From Misgurnus anguillicaudatus (Eukaryota; Chordata; Actinopteri; Cypriniformes; Cobitidae): a stretch of DNA of 64,000 nucleotides. This document shows positions 33,015 to 61,803 of the stretch, piece by piece (positions within the stretch are counted from its first letter, which is position 1; every line of letters starts with the position of its first letter). A program made the translations under genes and the position numbers. The notes below the pieces were generated by a model. It searched no databases and was not told the origin of the DNA. It saw nothing but the letters and a program-made list of their open reading frames with translations. Location of the stretch: NCBI RefSeq assembly GCF_027580225.2, contig NC_073354.2, forward strand, positions 32,962,501 to 33,026,500, in the 5' to 3' direction.

Positions 33015-33129
33015 ATTACCCTTTAACAAGACCGTCTTTCTCTTACTAAGATGTCTTTAAAGGGCAGCACACGTGTAGTGCACTTGAGCAGAACTCTTTG
33101 TAATCTCTCTTTAACCCCACCCTTTTCCC

Positions 33130-33136
33130 CTTATAG
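33130..33136 (-). promoter_or_regulatory. TATA-like box of paralogue B
   Basis: The minus strand reads CTATAAG about 116-122 nt upstream of the chosen ATG. The same motif sits at the matching place in paralogue C, in a C-rich context. A 5' UTR of roughly 90 nt would follow. Inferred from position and conservation only. Confidence 0.4.
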
Positions 33137-33183
33137 TCGCAAAACTCTCAGGTTCCAGTTAACCTGCTCATTACAGATTTATT

Positions 33184-34240
33184 GTGACTGGACAAACAAA
33201 GTTTGCATATCTCTCATGCACTCTTAAAGAACCCATTTGGTTCCAACGTTTCAGTCAAAGGTTCATAAAGCACAATTTATTTTTTTATAATCCGTATAAC
33301 CTTTCTCCACAACGAAACAAAGGTTTTGTGGATGTTAAAGGCTCTTTATGGAACCATACGGTCCACAGACACCTTTAAAGGCACTTTTGTTGTTTAGAGC
33401 AGAGGTTCTCAAACTTTTTGTGATTTGGGACCCCTTACAGGGGATTTTTTTCCAATGACCCCCTTAAAGGAAAACACCATCGTTTTTTAATATTTTACTA
33501 TGTTCTTACCTCAACTTAAACGAATTAATAAATACCTATCTTTTTTCTATATGTGCACTTAATCTTTGTACAGCACATTGTGAATGTGTTAGCATTTAGC
33601 CTAGCCCCATTCATTCCTTAGGATCCAAACAGGGATGAATTTAAAAGCCACCAAACACTTCCATGCAGTTTTCCCTATTTAAAGACTGTTACATGAGTAG
33701 TTACACAAGTAAGTATGGTGGCACAAAATAAAACGTGACGATTTTTAAGCGGATTAAAACTGGTGCAAACTAAGTGCTGTGGTCTAGTGGTGCCTGGAGA
33801 AGTGGGTATACTCTTAATTTTGCCCCCAATTTGTTTAAAGCGCCCCAGCAATAAATAAACCCCCTTTGTTATAAACAACATGTAAGTCTTGCAAGTAGAT
33901 CACCACCAAATGGGTTAGTAGTATTTTCACATTGTCACTTAATTTTTGGTGCTTGACTTAAAGTAAGAATCATTATGAAATTAAATCCACAAGGAGGTGC
34001 AGATTTTTCAGAAAATAGGCCTACTGGCTCACAGACTATAGTAATAGACAACTAATTATGAATTGTGAGTACACTTTTTTTAGTCTGTTCACACATTAAA
34101 ATTAGACAACTATTATTTTACCTTGCACATAGTCTGGTCTAGTAGTTTCTCTTGTAAACTATATTTTGGAACAGCTGATTTGCAACAGATAGTGTAGGCC
34201 AGAGTGTGCCAACATTATATATTTAGGGGGATATTTTGTA
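33184..34240. repeat. Upstream block shared by B and C (B copy)
   Basis: Alignable over about 1 kb with 60775-61803. Includes an AAAGAACCCATTTGGTTCC/GGAACCATACGG inverted pair (a small MITE at about 33221-33375) and AGGTTCTCAAACTTTTTGTG (hAT-like terminal style) near 33403. No gene. Homology with C is broken by the LTR at 61804 and resumes at 63272. Confidence 0.7.
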
Positions 34241-34375
34241 TACATTAATAAAAAATATATTTATATTCTAAAACATCAAATATAAGGGAAGCATGGTGTT
34301 TTAAGATATTAGTTCATAGTTATTAGTTAGTTTATTAGTTTTTTAACAAACTTTAATATACTGTATACTTTGTAA

Positions 34376-34692
34376 TGTCAAAGTCGAGAGGTACACCCCC
34401 AACAATAAATTATACATTAAATTAATTACAAAGATGTTAAAAAGTTTACTAATGTGAACTAATGGCATGAATCTCAGAGCAGAACTCAATATTATTATTC
34501 ATGACCAATAGGGCAAAAATAGACCATTTGATTCAAAGGACAAATCCTAGGGTTGTAAATGGACATGTAAAAGTTTCTGGATCATTTTTGCACTTAATAA
34601 AGTTACATAACTTCTATGTGAATATCCAAAAACAATTTAACATATTAATTCAATGCATTCTTTGGCACCTTTCTGTCTCAGGCTTGACTGTC
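34376..34692. repeat. Duplicated upstream block (copy between B and C)
   Basis: Matches 7240-7545. Homology stops right after CTCAGGCTTGACTGTC, shortly before the BEL/Pao LTR. The A-B spacer continues instead into the sequence found again at 43381, so this is close to the BEL insertion boundary. Confidence 0.7.
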
Positions 34693-34827
34693 AAATTACA
34701 TTTAACATTAAACTAACAAATGTATTTTAGATAAATACATTTGATATGTTTATACATGTTTATCTGTTATTTTACAGAAACAACAAGCAATCAACATTTT
34801 GTTAATATCCATTTAATTGTAAAATTA

Positions 34828-36248
34828 ACTTTTCGTTTGTTATGTCACTTGGTGTATCCACAGGTGCATATCATATGTGTGTTTGCGTGTGGATTCATGG
34901 TGGAAGAGGGTGAGTAGTTGGGACGCTCACTTTCTGTTGACCGTTTCTTTTAGCTACGTTTCTTTTTATACATTTACTTTGATTTACAGTTCTTTTCATT
35001 TAGTTCATTTACTGGGGATGAACTTATCTTGCCATCATTACATGTCTGCTGGGGCCCGTTCTTCGTACGTCGCTTATTACATCCGAGATCAAATGACACG
35101 TTCGAGATGTTTAGATCTCGCTAATTATGTTCTCGCTTATTTGGTTCTTTGAACACCCCTGCTGTTGATGATTAGTATGGCAGGATTGAAATATCTGAGA
35201 TCACTGCGCGTTCATGCACTGCAAGAAAAGGCAAAACGTATCGATAGTAGAAACACTGATCAGCAGCGCTGTGATTGGTCAGTTATTACAAAGGCCAAGA
35301 ACACGCCCGTTTTTTAACCCCTCCAGTCTGAGAGCTATTGATGAAAGGTTGTGAAATTTTTATGTGACTGAATTTAAAAAACCTAGTTAAAGCTACTTTA
35401 GTACATAAATCACCATAAATAATGTAACATTTTCTGTAAAAATATAATCTTGATTTCTTTACTATGCTTGTCAAAGATTGAAATTAATGATTGTAATTAA
35501 AATTTGATGCTCCTAAAGTACTTTAAGTCTCTTTTAAAAACAGTTAAATGCTATTTTGTCTGTTGGTAACAGCAACTTAAAAAGCAGAATAAAAACAGGT
35601 GGCGGTCCTGTATCTTCATGTGATGTGCTGGCAGGAGTGATGTCTCTAAACTGATTGATTGTACAGATCATCTCTGGAGGAAGCTGATCTCTTAAACCTA
35701 CAGCCAATGCAACAATTTAATTTCTGATAAATAAAATTTGAATTGTAGTGTACTATACGATTGTGTTTTCCTTTCTTTTGTGCAGTTGTAGATAATACAG
35801 CAACACTTTCAGCAGTTCTGAAAGATTTAATTGGTCTATCCCTTTTTTATTACGTGTTGAATTTGAAAAGCTCTTTATATTAATCATGCATCTTACGCAG
35901 ATTGCGCTCGTATAATGGAGAATACGCGGCTGCGTCAGACTTTCCGTACCACATCCGCTTAAAAAGGTACAAACTAATCTTGTTTACATGAAATAAGCCT
36001 GCTCCCGAGCAGGTTTGAGCTTATGGACCTGTTGCTATGACAGCAAGTCTAGGATGAGGTTCGAAGAACCAAATAATCCAAGATCATGCCAAATCGTCAA
36101 CAATCAAATCCAGCTAACTGAGTTAGCGACGTACGAAGAACGGGCCCCTGATCAACATTATAATAAACCACCCTGTAAGCAACTGAAACGCGTCATCTTT
36201 AACTCCCTCTACTCAGCCTCTTAGCGGCTACTGGTTGCTGCTATAACA
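34828..36248 (+). repeat. Left LTR of the BEL/Pao element (with insertion)
   Basis: Matches 43016-43321 except for the insertion near 35040-36150. Ends GCTGCTATAACA. The left boundary is probably truncated, because the right copy may start further upstream at a TGTAATAATC motif that has no match here. Confidence 0.7.
35051..36148. mobile_element. Non-autonomous DNA element inside the left BEL LTR
   Basis: 1098 bp. Inverted ends GGGGCCCGTTCTTCGTACG with extended sub-terminal inverted similarity (GATCAAATGA / AAGATCATGCC region). No transposase ORF. The right LTR at about 43225 supplies the uninterrupted form. The target duplication could not be resolved because about 13 extra bases lie beside the left end. 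Confidence 0.75.
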
Positions 36249-36655
36249 TAGTCAACAGAAAAGGCTTGCTGTTGGATTTGATCATTGGGATCGCTGATCA
36301 TTGGGATCGCGGATCAACGGAAAGGACTTCTCTGTTCGCACAACACAAAACACGGACGCACACAGCGAAAGCAAACAATGTCTACAGAAGAGGTATGTTA
36401 GCGGTTTTGCTTTGTGTGTGTTTGGCTACAGCGTTGCTGTGTATTGAACGTGAAGATGCCCGTGTTGCTGTGTGAAGTTTGTGCATCGTTTTATTGAATG
36501 GATTGGATTGTGGTTGTGGAACAAGGTGTATAGTTGCTACGCACTTGTTATCGCGTGGTGGTGCTGCCCCCATTCATGAAGTTGTTGGATCATCAATTAG
36601 TGCGCTTTGTGTACGGCGCTGTTTGAAGAAAGTGGATTGCGTTGTGGTCGTAATG

Positions 36656-36981
36656 AATGCAGATGAGCCCGAGAACGCTGCCGAGAGCAGCAGGAGAGAG
36701 CCTAAGCCTACGGCAAAGGCATTGGCACTTAAAATTGAAGGATTGCAAAAGGAACAAAAAGCTATTGTGAATAAAATGAAGAGCATGATTTCATCTATGA
36801 AAGATCTCATGAAATGTGATGACAAAGCTCCACAGGTGTGTTCAATGTTGGCATCTTTGAAATGTTTAAAGGATTATGTATCTGTGTTGCACAAAAAGAT
36901 ACTTGTGTTTCTCCCTCCTGCTGAACTAAATAATAGTTGGGGTATATCATCCCAAAAAGCAAAAGATCAGAGTGGTCTTTG
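36656..36981 (+). pseudogene. BEL/Pao gag N-terminal remnant
   Basis: Frame MNADEPENAAESSRREPK..., followed by a helical charged segment (LKIEGLQKEQKAIVNKMKSM) typical of a gag coiled coil. It runs into pol sequence after a large deletion. Its stop at 36982 overlaps the next frame. Confidence 0.5.
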
Positions 36982-36984
36982 ATT

Positions 36985-39700
36985 GTGGAGCATCATACCA
37001 AGGAACATCATTGAATGAATATCTTCTGCAAGGTCCAGACCTAACAAGTCCGCTGGTGAGTGTTCTTGTGAAATTCAGACTGGAGTATGTTGCTATGATG
37101 GCTGACATAGAATCGATGTTTCATCAGGTCAAGGTACATCCTAATGATTGTGATCTGTTGAGATTTCTTTGGTGGCCAGGAGGAAACATTGATGGTGATC
37201 TGGAAGAATACAGAATGGTTGTGCATTTGTTTGAAGCAACATCGTCTCCAAGTTGCTCTAGCTATGCATTGAGAAGGTGTGCAGAGGATCATAAGGATCT
37301 GTATGATGCCAAGACTGTAGACGTTGTCTTAAATAACTTCTATGTAGACGATTGTCTTGTATCGTGCCTACAAATTCTGATGCTGTACAGCTGTACCAAA
37401 GACTCACTGACATATGTGCCAAAGGTGGATTTCGATTAACGGAATGGATCAGTAATAGCCATACTGTGTTGAACGCCATACCTGAGAAAGACAGAGACCA
37501 GAAAATAAAGAACTTGGATTTGGAACATGACACGCTACCATTGGAAAGGGAATTAGGTGTTCAGTGGTGTGCTGAATCAGATGTTATCAAGTTTAAGGTG
37601 ACCATCAGAGACAGACCTCTAACCAGAAGAGGAATTCTTTCCATCATTAGTTCAATCTATGATCCTCTTGGTTTTCTGTCTCCTGTGATCTTATGTGGCA
37701 AAATTATACTTCAAGATCTGTGTCGAGAGAAAATCGGATGGGACTGCACTATACCAACAGTGTACATTCAGCGATGGACAAGTTGGTTGGATGAACTTCA
37801 TGAATTGGATACATTTGAGGTTCGCAGGTGTTTTAAACCTGACAACCCAATTACATCACTTCTCAGATGCCAGCGAGAAAGTTTATGGCACTGTATCGTA
37901 CTTGTTGCTTCATGATGATCAACAAATTGCCCATTCTACTCTGCTAATGAGTAAAGCAAGAGTAACAACTTTAAAAGTAATCACTATCCCTCGTCTGGAA
38001 CTCACTGCTGCTACGCTTGCAAGTCGTATGGACAAGTTGTGGAAAAGAGAGCTGAAGATAAACCTTCAGGATTCTGTGTTCTGGACAGACAGCACATCTG
38101 TTCTTAAATACATTCAAAATGAGACTTCTAGGTTCAAATGCTTTGTAGCCAACAGCGTTGCAGAAATTCAAAGGGTTTCTGAAGCTACACAATGGAGGTA
38201 TGTGAACTCTTTTAACAACCCAGCTGATTTGGTTTCCAGAGGTTTGAAGGTGACCTCTTTCTTAAAAAAACAAGACTTGGATTTCTGGTCCTTCATTTCT
38301 TCTTCAACCACAAGAGTCGTGGCCCATGGATCCTACTGATGTAGGTACAATGTCCTCTAATGACCCAGAAGTAAAAGGGAGTGTTCTGGTGAATACTGTA
38401 CAAATTCAGCAAGAGTATGATTTTCTACCATACTTCAATCACTACTCTTCATGGATGCGATTGAAAAAAGGCATAGCTTGGATACTTCAATTCAGGAACA
38501 CTTTAATTGATCTAACCAAGGAAAGGAAAAGATTGACAACCGATTACCATGACATGGACAAGTCACAATTAAAGACTCTTCACAAAGAGATGCAAAAGTT
38601 CAAATCCAATATGACTTCTAAATTGTTGTCTCCAGAAGAACTGGAGAAAGCTGAACTGGAGATTATTCGTCTATGGCAAAAGAAGAGATATTCTGAAGAA
38701 CTGTCAAGTCTATGGAAGGATGGACTGGTGAAACGAAGTAGTGAACTAAAAGGAGGATTTTATTAAAGTGTGTAGTATGCAAACATCTTTATGGAACCAC
38801 AAATCATCAGCAGATGGCAGATTTGCCGCAAGAGAGAGTTACACCTAACAAACCACCTTTCACCCATGTTGGATTGGACTGTTTAGGTCCCATTGAAGTC
38901 AAGCGAGGAAGGAGTGTTGTAAAACGTTATGGAGTAATCTTCACGTGTTTGACCACAAGAGCTGTTCATCTTGAAATATTATCTTCACTTGAAACAGACT
39001 CTCTTATTCATGGATTAAGACGATTTATTGCATGTCAAGGACAGGTAGTCGAGATCCTTTTAGACAATGGTACGAACTTTGTTGGTGCCCAACGTGAGTT
39101 GCAGGAAGCCAAAAACAACTGGAATCAAAATCAAATCAATTCATTTTTACTTCAAAAAGGAACCAAGTGGAACTTCAACCCTCCGTCTGGTTCACACTTG
39201 GAGGAATTTTGGAGAGGCTTATAAGGTCCGTAAGAAAGATTCTAAATTCTATCCTTGGAATACAAAGTTTGAATGAGGAAGGTTTACACACACTACTTTG
39301 TGAAATTGAATCGATCCTTAACAATTGTCCTATATCTAGAGCATCAATGGATGTTAATGATTTGGAAGCCCTTACACTCAACCATCTCCTTTTGCTGAAG
39401 ACTCAGCCATCTTTACCACCTGGACTGTTTGAGAAGAATGATTTGTATTCACGTCGAAGGTGGCGACAGGTCCAGTACATGGCAGATCTATTTTGGAAAA
39501 GGTGGATCGGGGAGTATCTATTTGAACTACAAGGACGCCAGAAGTGGCTGGTGAAGAAACACAATTTCCAAGTGGGTGATATTGTGCTTGTAGTTGATGT
39601 AGTTGAAGCTCATGGATTATGGGCAAAATTATTCAAATCATACAAGATAAAAAAGGATTGATACGTCAAGTGAAAATTAAGACCCAAGAGTACCTACCTG
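36985..39700 (+). pseudogene. BEL/Pao pol remnant: RT, RNase H, integrase
   Basis: [45 protein letters not shown]. Then ISSIYDPLGFLSPV (BEL/Pao hallmark), RNase H-like HHFSDASEKVYGTV with FWTDSTSVLKYI, and integrase HVGLDCLGPIEVK, LLDNGTNFVGAQREL and LERLIRSVRKIL. At least four frameshifts (near 37370, 37870, 38330 and 39210) and a deleted zinc-binding region make it inactive. Confidence 0.85.
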
Positions 39701-40073
39701 ACCAGACCTATTACTAAAATTTGCCTTCTGGAAACTGAGAACTTATAGTTGCTTAATTACTGGTTAACTAAATTATGAGAGCTCTCAAATGACATTCTGA
39801 AGGCTTAATTTGTTTGGGTCACATGTTTATTACAGATATTGTTCACACATCTAAGAACTGGACATTTACATCCACACTTGCACTAGGGATAGGCACAGAT
39901 ATTCGAATATTTGATCGGCAATAATAATTCGAATTTAAAAATGCTATTCGAATGTTTGTTTGTTTATAATGTGCCACCAAAGGGTTACGACTTATTTAAT
40001 GCTTTTTTCACTTCATCTATAATGTCTTTTACAGAATAAATGTAAAATATACATGCACATTAATTTGTATGTA

Positions 40074-41665
40074 CAGTATTGTTCAAAATAATAGCAGTAC
40101 AATGTGACTAACCAGAATAATCAAGGTTTTTAGTATATTTTTTATTGCTACGTGGCAAACAAGTTACCAGTAGGTTCAGTAGATTCTCAGAAAACAAACA
40201 AGACCCAGCATTCATGATATGCACGCTCTTAAGGCTGTGCAATTGGGCAATTAGTTGAAAGGGGTGTGTTCAAAAAAATAGCAGTGTCTACCTTTGACTG
40301 TACAAACTCAAAACTATTTTGTACAAACATTGTGAATCACTAAACTAATATTTAGTTGTATGACCACAGTTTTTTTAACTGCTTGACATCTGTGTGGCAT
40401 GGAGTCAACCAACTTGTGGCACCTCTCAGCTGTTATTCCACTCCATGATTCTTTAACAACATTCCACAATTCATTCACATTTCTTGGTTTTGCTTCAGAA
40501 ACAGCATTTTTGATATCACCCCACAAGTTCTCAATGGGATTAAGGTCTGGAGATTGGGTTGGCCACTCCATAACATTAATTTTGTTGGTTTGGAACAAAG
40601 ACTTTGCCCGTTTACTAGTGTGTTTTGGGTCATTGTCTTGTTGAAACAACCATTTCAAGGGCATGTCCTCTTTAGCCATAGGGCAACATGACCTCTTCAA
40701 GTATTTTAACATATGCAAACTGATCCATGATCCCTGGTATGCAATAAATAGGCCCAACCCCATAGTAGGAGAAACATGCCCATATCATGATGCTTGCACC
40801 TCCCTGCTTCACTGTTTTCACTGTGTACTGTGGCTTGAATTCAGAGTTTGGGGGTCGTCTCACAAACTGCTTGTGGCCCTTGGACCCAAAAAGAACAATT
40901 TTACTCTCATCAGTCCACAAAATGTTCCTCCATTTCTCTTTAGGCCAGTTGATGTGTTCTTTGGCAAATTGTAACCTCTTCTGCACATGCCTTTTTTTTA
41001 ACAGAGGGACTTTGCGGGGGATTCTTGAAAATAGATTAGCTTCACACAGACGTCTTCTAACTGTCACAGTACTTACAGGTAACTCCAGACTGTCTTTGAT
41101 CATCCTGGAGGTGATCATTGGCTGAGCCTTTGCCATTCTGGTTATTCTTCTATCCATTTCGATGGTTGTCTTTCGTTTTCTTCCACGTCTCTCTGGTTTT
41201 GCTCTCCATTTTAAGGCATTGGAGATCATTTTAGCTGAACAGCCTATCATTTTTTGCACCTCTTTATAGGTTTTCCCCTCTCCAATCAACTTTTAATCAA
41301 AGTACGCTGTTCTTCTGAACAATGTCTTGAACGACCCATTTTCCTCAGCTTTCAAATGCATGTTCAACAAGTGTTGGCTTCATCCTTAAATAGGGGCCAC
41401 CTGATTCACACCTGTTTCTTTACAAAATTGATGACCTCAGTGATTGAATGCCACACTGCTATTTTTTTGAACACACCCCTTTCAACTAATTGCCCAATTG
41501 CACAGCCTTAAGAGCGTGCATATCATGAATGCTGGGTCTTGTTTGTTTTCTGAGAATCTACTGAACCTACTGGTAACTTGTTTGCCACGTAGCAATAAAA
41601 AATATACTAAAACCTTGATTATTCTGGTTAGTCACATTGTACTGCTATTATTTTGAACAATACTG
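40074..41665 (-). mobile_element. Tc1 (DD34E) transposon with long IR/DR ends
   Basis: Terminal inverted repeats of about 215 bp (40074-40290 and 41453-41665), flanked by TA on both sides. Each repeat has an outer TTCAAAATAATAGCAGT and an inner TTCAAAAAAATAGCAGT motif, the IR/DR layout known from Sleeping Beauty-like elements. The transposase lies between on the minus strand. Confidence 0.92.
40314..41339 (-). pseudogene. Tc1 transposase with two frameshifts
   Basis: Starts [16 protein letters not shown] at 41339; a 1-bp loss near 41288 shifts the frame, which continues as [20 protein letters not shown] (paired-like helix-turn-helix) and [11 protein letters not shown]. Catalytic residues: [11 protein letters not shown] (first Asp), QQDNDPKHTSK (second Asp) and DLNPIENLWGDI (Glu), with 34 residues between the last two. 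A second frameshift near 40680 separates the first Asp from the rest. About 340 aa if joined, normal for Tc1. Confidence 0.88.
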
Positions 41666-42567
41666 TATTTCTGATTGTTTGGCAATGCAGATTGCAGACG
41701 AATTTAAGTTTTTCCTTTTATCTCCGGGTTTGTCCGCGGCGCGCCTTATTTGGCCAGTGAGGGCTCACGTGTTTTTAAACGTTCTCCGCCGCCCGCATCA
41801 ACACATCATGAGAGATTTGTAAGCTTTCTGTTATATAGTCTACTTTATTTTGTTAATAACGAGACAGACACGGAGAACGAAATGAAACGTAAAACATTTA
41901 TTATATGCGGTGCTCTTTCGAAAATGAACCGGATAACTGCACATGGCAGTTTAAAAGCAATGCTCCGTACAGAAATGTTGTTAAATTAAGCTAACGTTAG
42001 TAACTTTGCACAGTCAACAATAAGGCATCGAGCCAGCTTACGTTATCTTAATCCGTCTGGTGTTTTTATCGGATAACCATTATCACGAGGAAGAGTTTTC
42101 TTCGCAGCACCGGCATTATTGTATATAGTCAGAAGAACGGGCTTTTACCGAAGCAGGTAGGATAAATATGGTTTTCTTTATTCACAAATACATGTCAAAC
42201 TAAACTGAGAAGATATTTATATGGCGACTGAGCAGTCGGTTATGTAGATGTGTTTTTTCGTTTGCTCCGGGCTCTTATTTGGGGTTTTGAGTCTGTTTAA
42301 ATGATGATAGCCTACTTTGTCAAGTCCTCAAACTTTAAACTTCGCAAGTCCTCAAACTTCGCTTAGATTTGGGGTTAGTGTATAACATTTGGTATAATAT
42401 AATGTATGTAAGATCAAACAGTAATTAATTCATACTAACGACCGACTTGAAACTAAGGATTTGACTCAGACTTCGCTCTGCATGGGGTTTTAACGCCTTT
42501 TTTTCTGTAGGATATTTTTTAAGAAGAATTTAAAAAATATAATTTTTACAATGTTTTCAACTTAAAA

Positions 42568-42575
<8 letters not shown>

Positions 42576-42643
<68 letters not shown>
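42576..42643. repeat. (AT)n microsatellite
   Basis: TATA dinucleotide run of about 65 bases within the hAT-type element. Confidence 0.95.
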
Positions 42644-42648
<5 letters not shown>

Positions 42649-43015
42649 CAGAATATAAGTTTAGCTTGTTGTGGATATTTCGTAATTATAAGCCTTCTGT
42701 GAAATTATGACAAAATGAAAAATACAAAACACGCATGTCTTAATTAACATAATTTAAATAAACGAATATTCAAATATTCGTTCTTTATGAGCTTAAATAT
42801 TCGAATAGTAAATTACTGGAAAATGCCCATCCCTAACTTGCACACATTTGTTTATATGTTGCTTATCTGTAAATAAGATCTAATGATTTTCATGTGTAAT
42901 CTGCTGTGAGTGTATTGTATTGTGTTATGATTATTACATGTTTTGGGGTGTAATAATCAGGGGCTGGAGTATAAGTGCACGGTAAGGTTTTGATGACTTT
43001 TATTTTGAAATTGCT

Positions 43016-43321
43016 ACTTTTCGTTTGTTATGTCACTTGGTGTATCCACAGGTGCATATCATATAATGTGTGTTTGCGTGTGGATTCATGGTGGAAGAAG
43101 GTGAGTAGCTGGGACGCTCACTTTCTGTTGACCGTTTCTTTTAGCTACGTTTCTTTTTATACATTTACTTTGATTTACAGTTCTTTTCATTTAGTTAATT
43201 TACTGGGGATGAACTTATCTTGCCATCAACATTATATTAAACCACCCTGTAAGCAACTGAAACGCGTCATCTTTAACTCCCTCTACTCAGCCTCTTAGCG
43301 GCTACTGTTGCTGCTATAACA
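43016..43321 (+). repeat. Right LTR of the BEL/Pao element
   Basis: Starts with the shared ACTTTTCGTTTGTTATGTCA and ends TGCTATAACA. The sequence just before it contains CAGGGGCTGGAG, a possible polypurine tract. Confidence 0.7.
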
Positions 43322-43452
43322 ATAATAATAAAAATACAATGATTTTCAGAAGAAACCATAACTAAAGCAAAGAATTTGTATACACCAGTGCTCTCCAACA
43401 TGGTGCCTTTTGTCAAAAAAAAACTAGAAAATACAATGGAAGATAAAAAGCC

Positions 43453-43458
43453 TTTATT
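43453..43458 (-). promoter_or_regulatory. Polyadenylation signal of paralogue C
   Basis: AATAAA on the minus strand, 237 nt downstream of the stop at 43695, at the same relative place as in B. Shared sequence continues only a few dozen bases beyond it. Confidence 0.6.
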
Positions 43459-43694
43459 CTCACATGGCTTTACATAAAAAAAAACAAGTCACAAATACAT
43501 TGTGGCTAATAAGCCAACAACAGGGTGTCACTTAATTATAATATCCTTTGTTCATCAAAAAAAATTAAAATGCCTTATAAATGACGGCGCATTTAACATT
43601 TTGATATCTTGCTGAATTTTCTGTGACTCTGGTTTCTGTTGAGGCTATGGGATAATCTCTGTGAGATGGCCAAAGGTCTCCTAAGTTGATTAAC

Positions 43695-60594
<16,900 letters not shown>

Positions 60595-60720
60595 ATTACC
60601 CTTTAAAAAGACCGTCTTTCTCTTACTAAGATGTCTTTTAAGGGCAGCACACGTGAAACTAGTCTGTAGTGCACTTGAGCAGAACTCTTTGTAATCTCTC
60701 TTTAACCCCACCCTTCTCCC

Positions 60721-60727
60721 CTTATAG
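60721..60727 (-). promoter_or_regulatory. TATA-like box of paralogue C
   Basis: CTATAAG on the minus strand, about 127-133 nt upstream of the ATG, matching the motif at 33130 upstream of B. The homologous stretch upstream of A (around 4560-4600) has diverged and lacks it. Confidence 0.4.
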
Positions 60728-60774
60728 TCGCAAAACTCTCAGGTTCCAGTTAACCTGCTCATTACAGTTTAATT

Positions 60775-61803
60775 GTGACTGGACAAACAAAGTTTGCATA
60801 TCTCTCATGCACTCTTAAAGAACCCATTTGGTTCCAACGTTTCAGTCAAAGGTTCATAAAGCACAATTTATTTTTTTATAATCCGTATAACCTTTCTCCA
60901 CAACGAAACAAAGGTTTTGTGGATGTTAAAGACTCTTTATGGAACCATATGGTCCACAGACACCTTTAAAGGCACTTTTGTTGTTTGGAGCAGAGGTTCT
61001 CAAACTTTTTGTGATTTGGGACCCCTTACAGGGGATTTTTTTCCAATGACCCCCTTAAAGGAAAACACCATCGTTTTTTTTATATTTTACTATGTTCTTA
61101 CCTCAACTTAAACGAATTAATAAATACCTATCTTTTTTCTATATGTGCACTTAATCCTTGTACAGCACATTGTGAATGTGTTAGCATTTAGCCTAGCCCC
61201 ATTCATTCCTTAGGATCCAAACTGGGATGAATTTAAAAGCCACCAAACACTTCCATGCAGTTTTCCATATTTAAAGACTGTTACATGAGTAGTTACACGA
61301 GTAAGTATGGTGGCACAAAATAAAACGTGACGATTTTTAAGCGGATTAAAAATGAGCCGAACTGCTGCAAACTTAGTGCTGTGGTGTAGTGATGCCTGGA
61401 GAAGTGGGTATACTCTTAGTTTTTTTGCCCCCATTTTTTTAAAGCCTCCCAGCAATAGATAAACCCCCTTTGTTATAAACAGCATGTAAGTCTTGCAAGT
61501 AGATCACCGCAAAATGGGTTAGTATTTTCACATTGTCACTTAATTTTTGATGCTTGACTTAAAGTAAGGATCAGTATGAAATTAAAGCCACAAAGAGGTG
61601 CAGATTTTTCAGAACATAGGCCTACTGGCTCACAGACTATAGTAATAGACAACTAATTATGATATGTGAGTACACTTTTTTTAGTCTGTTCACACATTAA
61701 AATTAGAAAACTATTCTTTCACCTTACACATAGTCTGGTCTAGTATTTTCTCTTGTAAACTATATTTTGGAACAGCTGATTTGCAACAGATAGTGTAGGC
61801 CAG
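60775..61803. repeat. Upstream block shared by B and C (C copy)
   Basis: Counterpart of 33184-34240, with the same MITE-like segment and only scattered differences. Its existence shows that the duplicated unit includes at least 1 kb of promoter-side DNA. Confidence 0.7.

Larger units (their letters stand above)
39884..42835. mobile_element. hAT-type non-autonomous element carrying a Tc1 element
   Basis: Ends TAGGGATAGGCA and TGCCCATCCCTA; perfect 8-bp target duplication ACTTGCAC (39876-39883 and 42836-42843). Sub-terminal regions contain ATTCGAATA words on both sides. Without the inner Tc1 it is about 1.36 kb and has no transposase frame. Sits inside the BEL element downstream of integrase. 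Confidence 0.88.
34828..43321 (+). mobile_element. BEL/Pao LTR retrotransposon, degraded and multiply invaded
   Basis: Two alignable LTR segments (34828-36248 and 43016-43321) surround a broken gag-pol of BEL/Pao type. The left LTR contains a DNA element (35051-36148) and the region 3' of integrase contains a hAT-type element (39884-42835) with a Tc1 element inside. Most of gag and the protease are missing. The A-B spacer, which runs straight from CTTGACTGTC into the sequence found at 43381, is close to an empty site. Confidence 0.85.

Noticed and set aside
36266..36475. 69-codon frame upstream of the BEL gag remnant as a host peptide
   Set aside because: Lies within the BEL 5' untranslated region; no homologue recognised and no conserved context.
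40399..41125. Plus-strand frames within the Tc1 element
   Set aside because: Antisense of the transposase.
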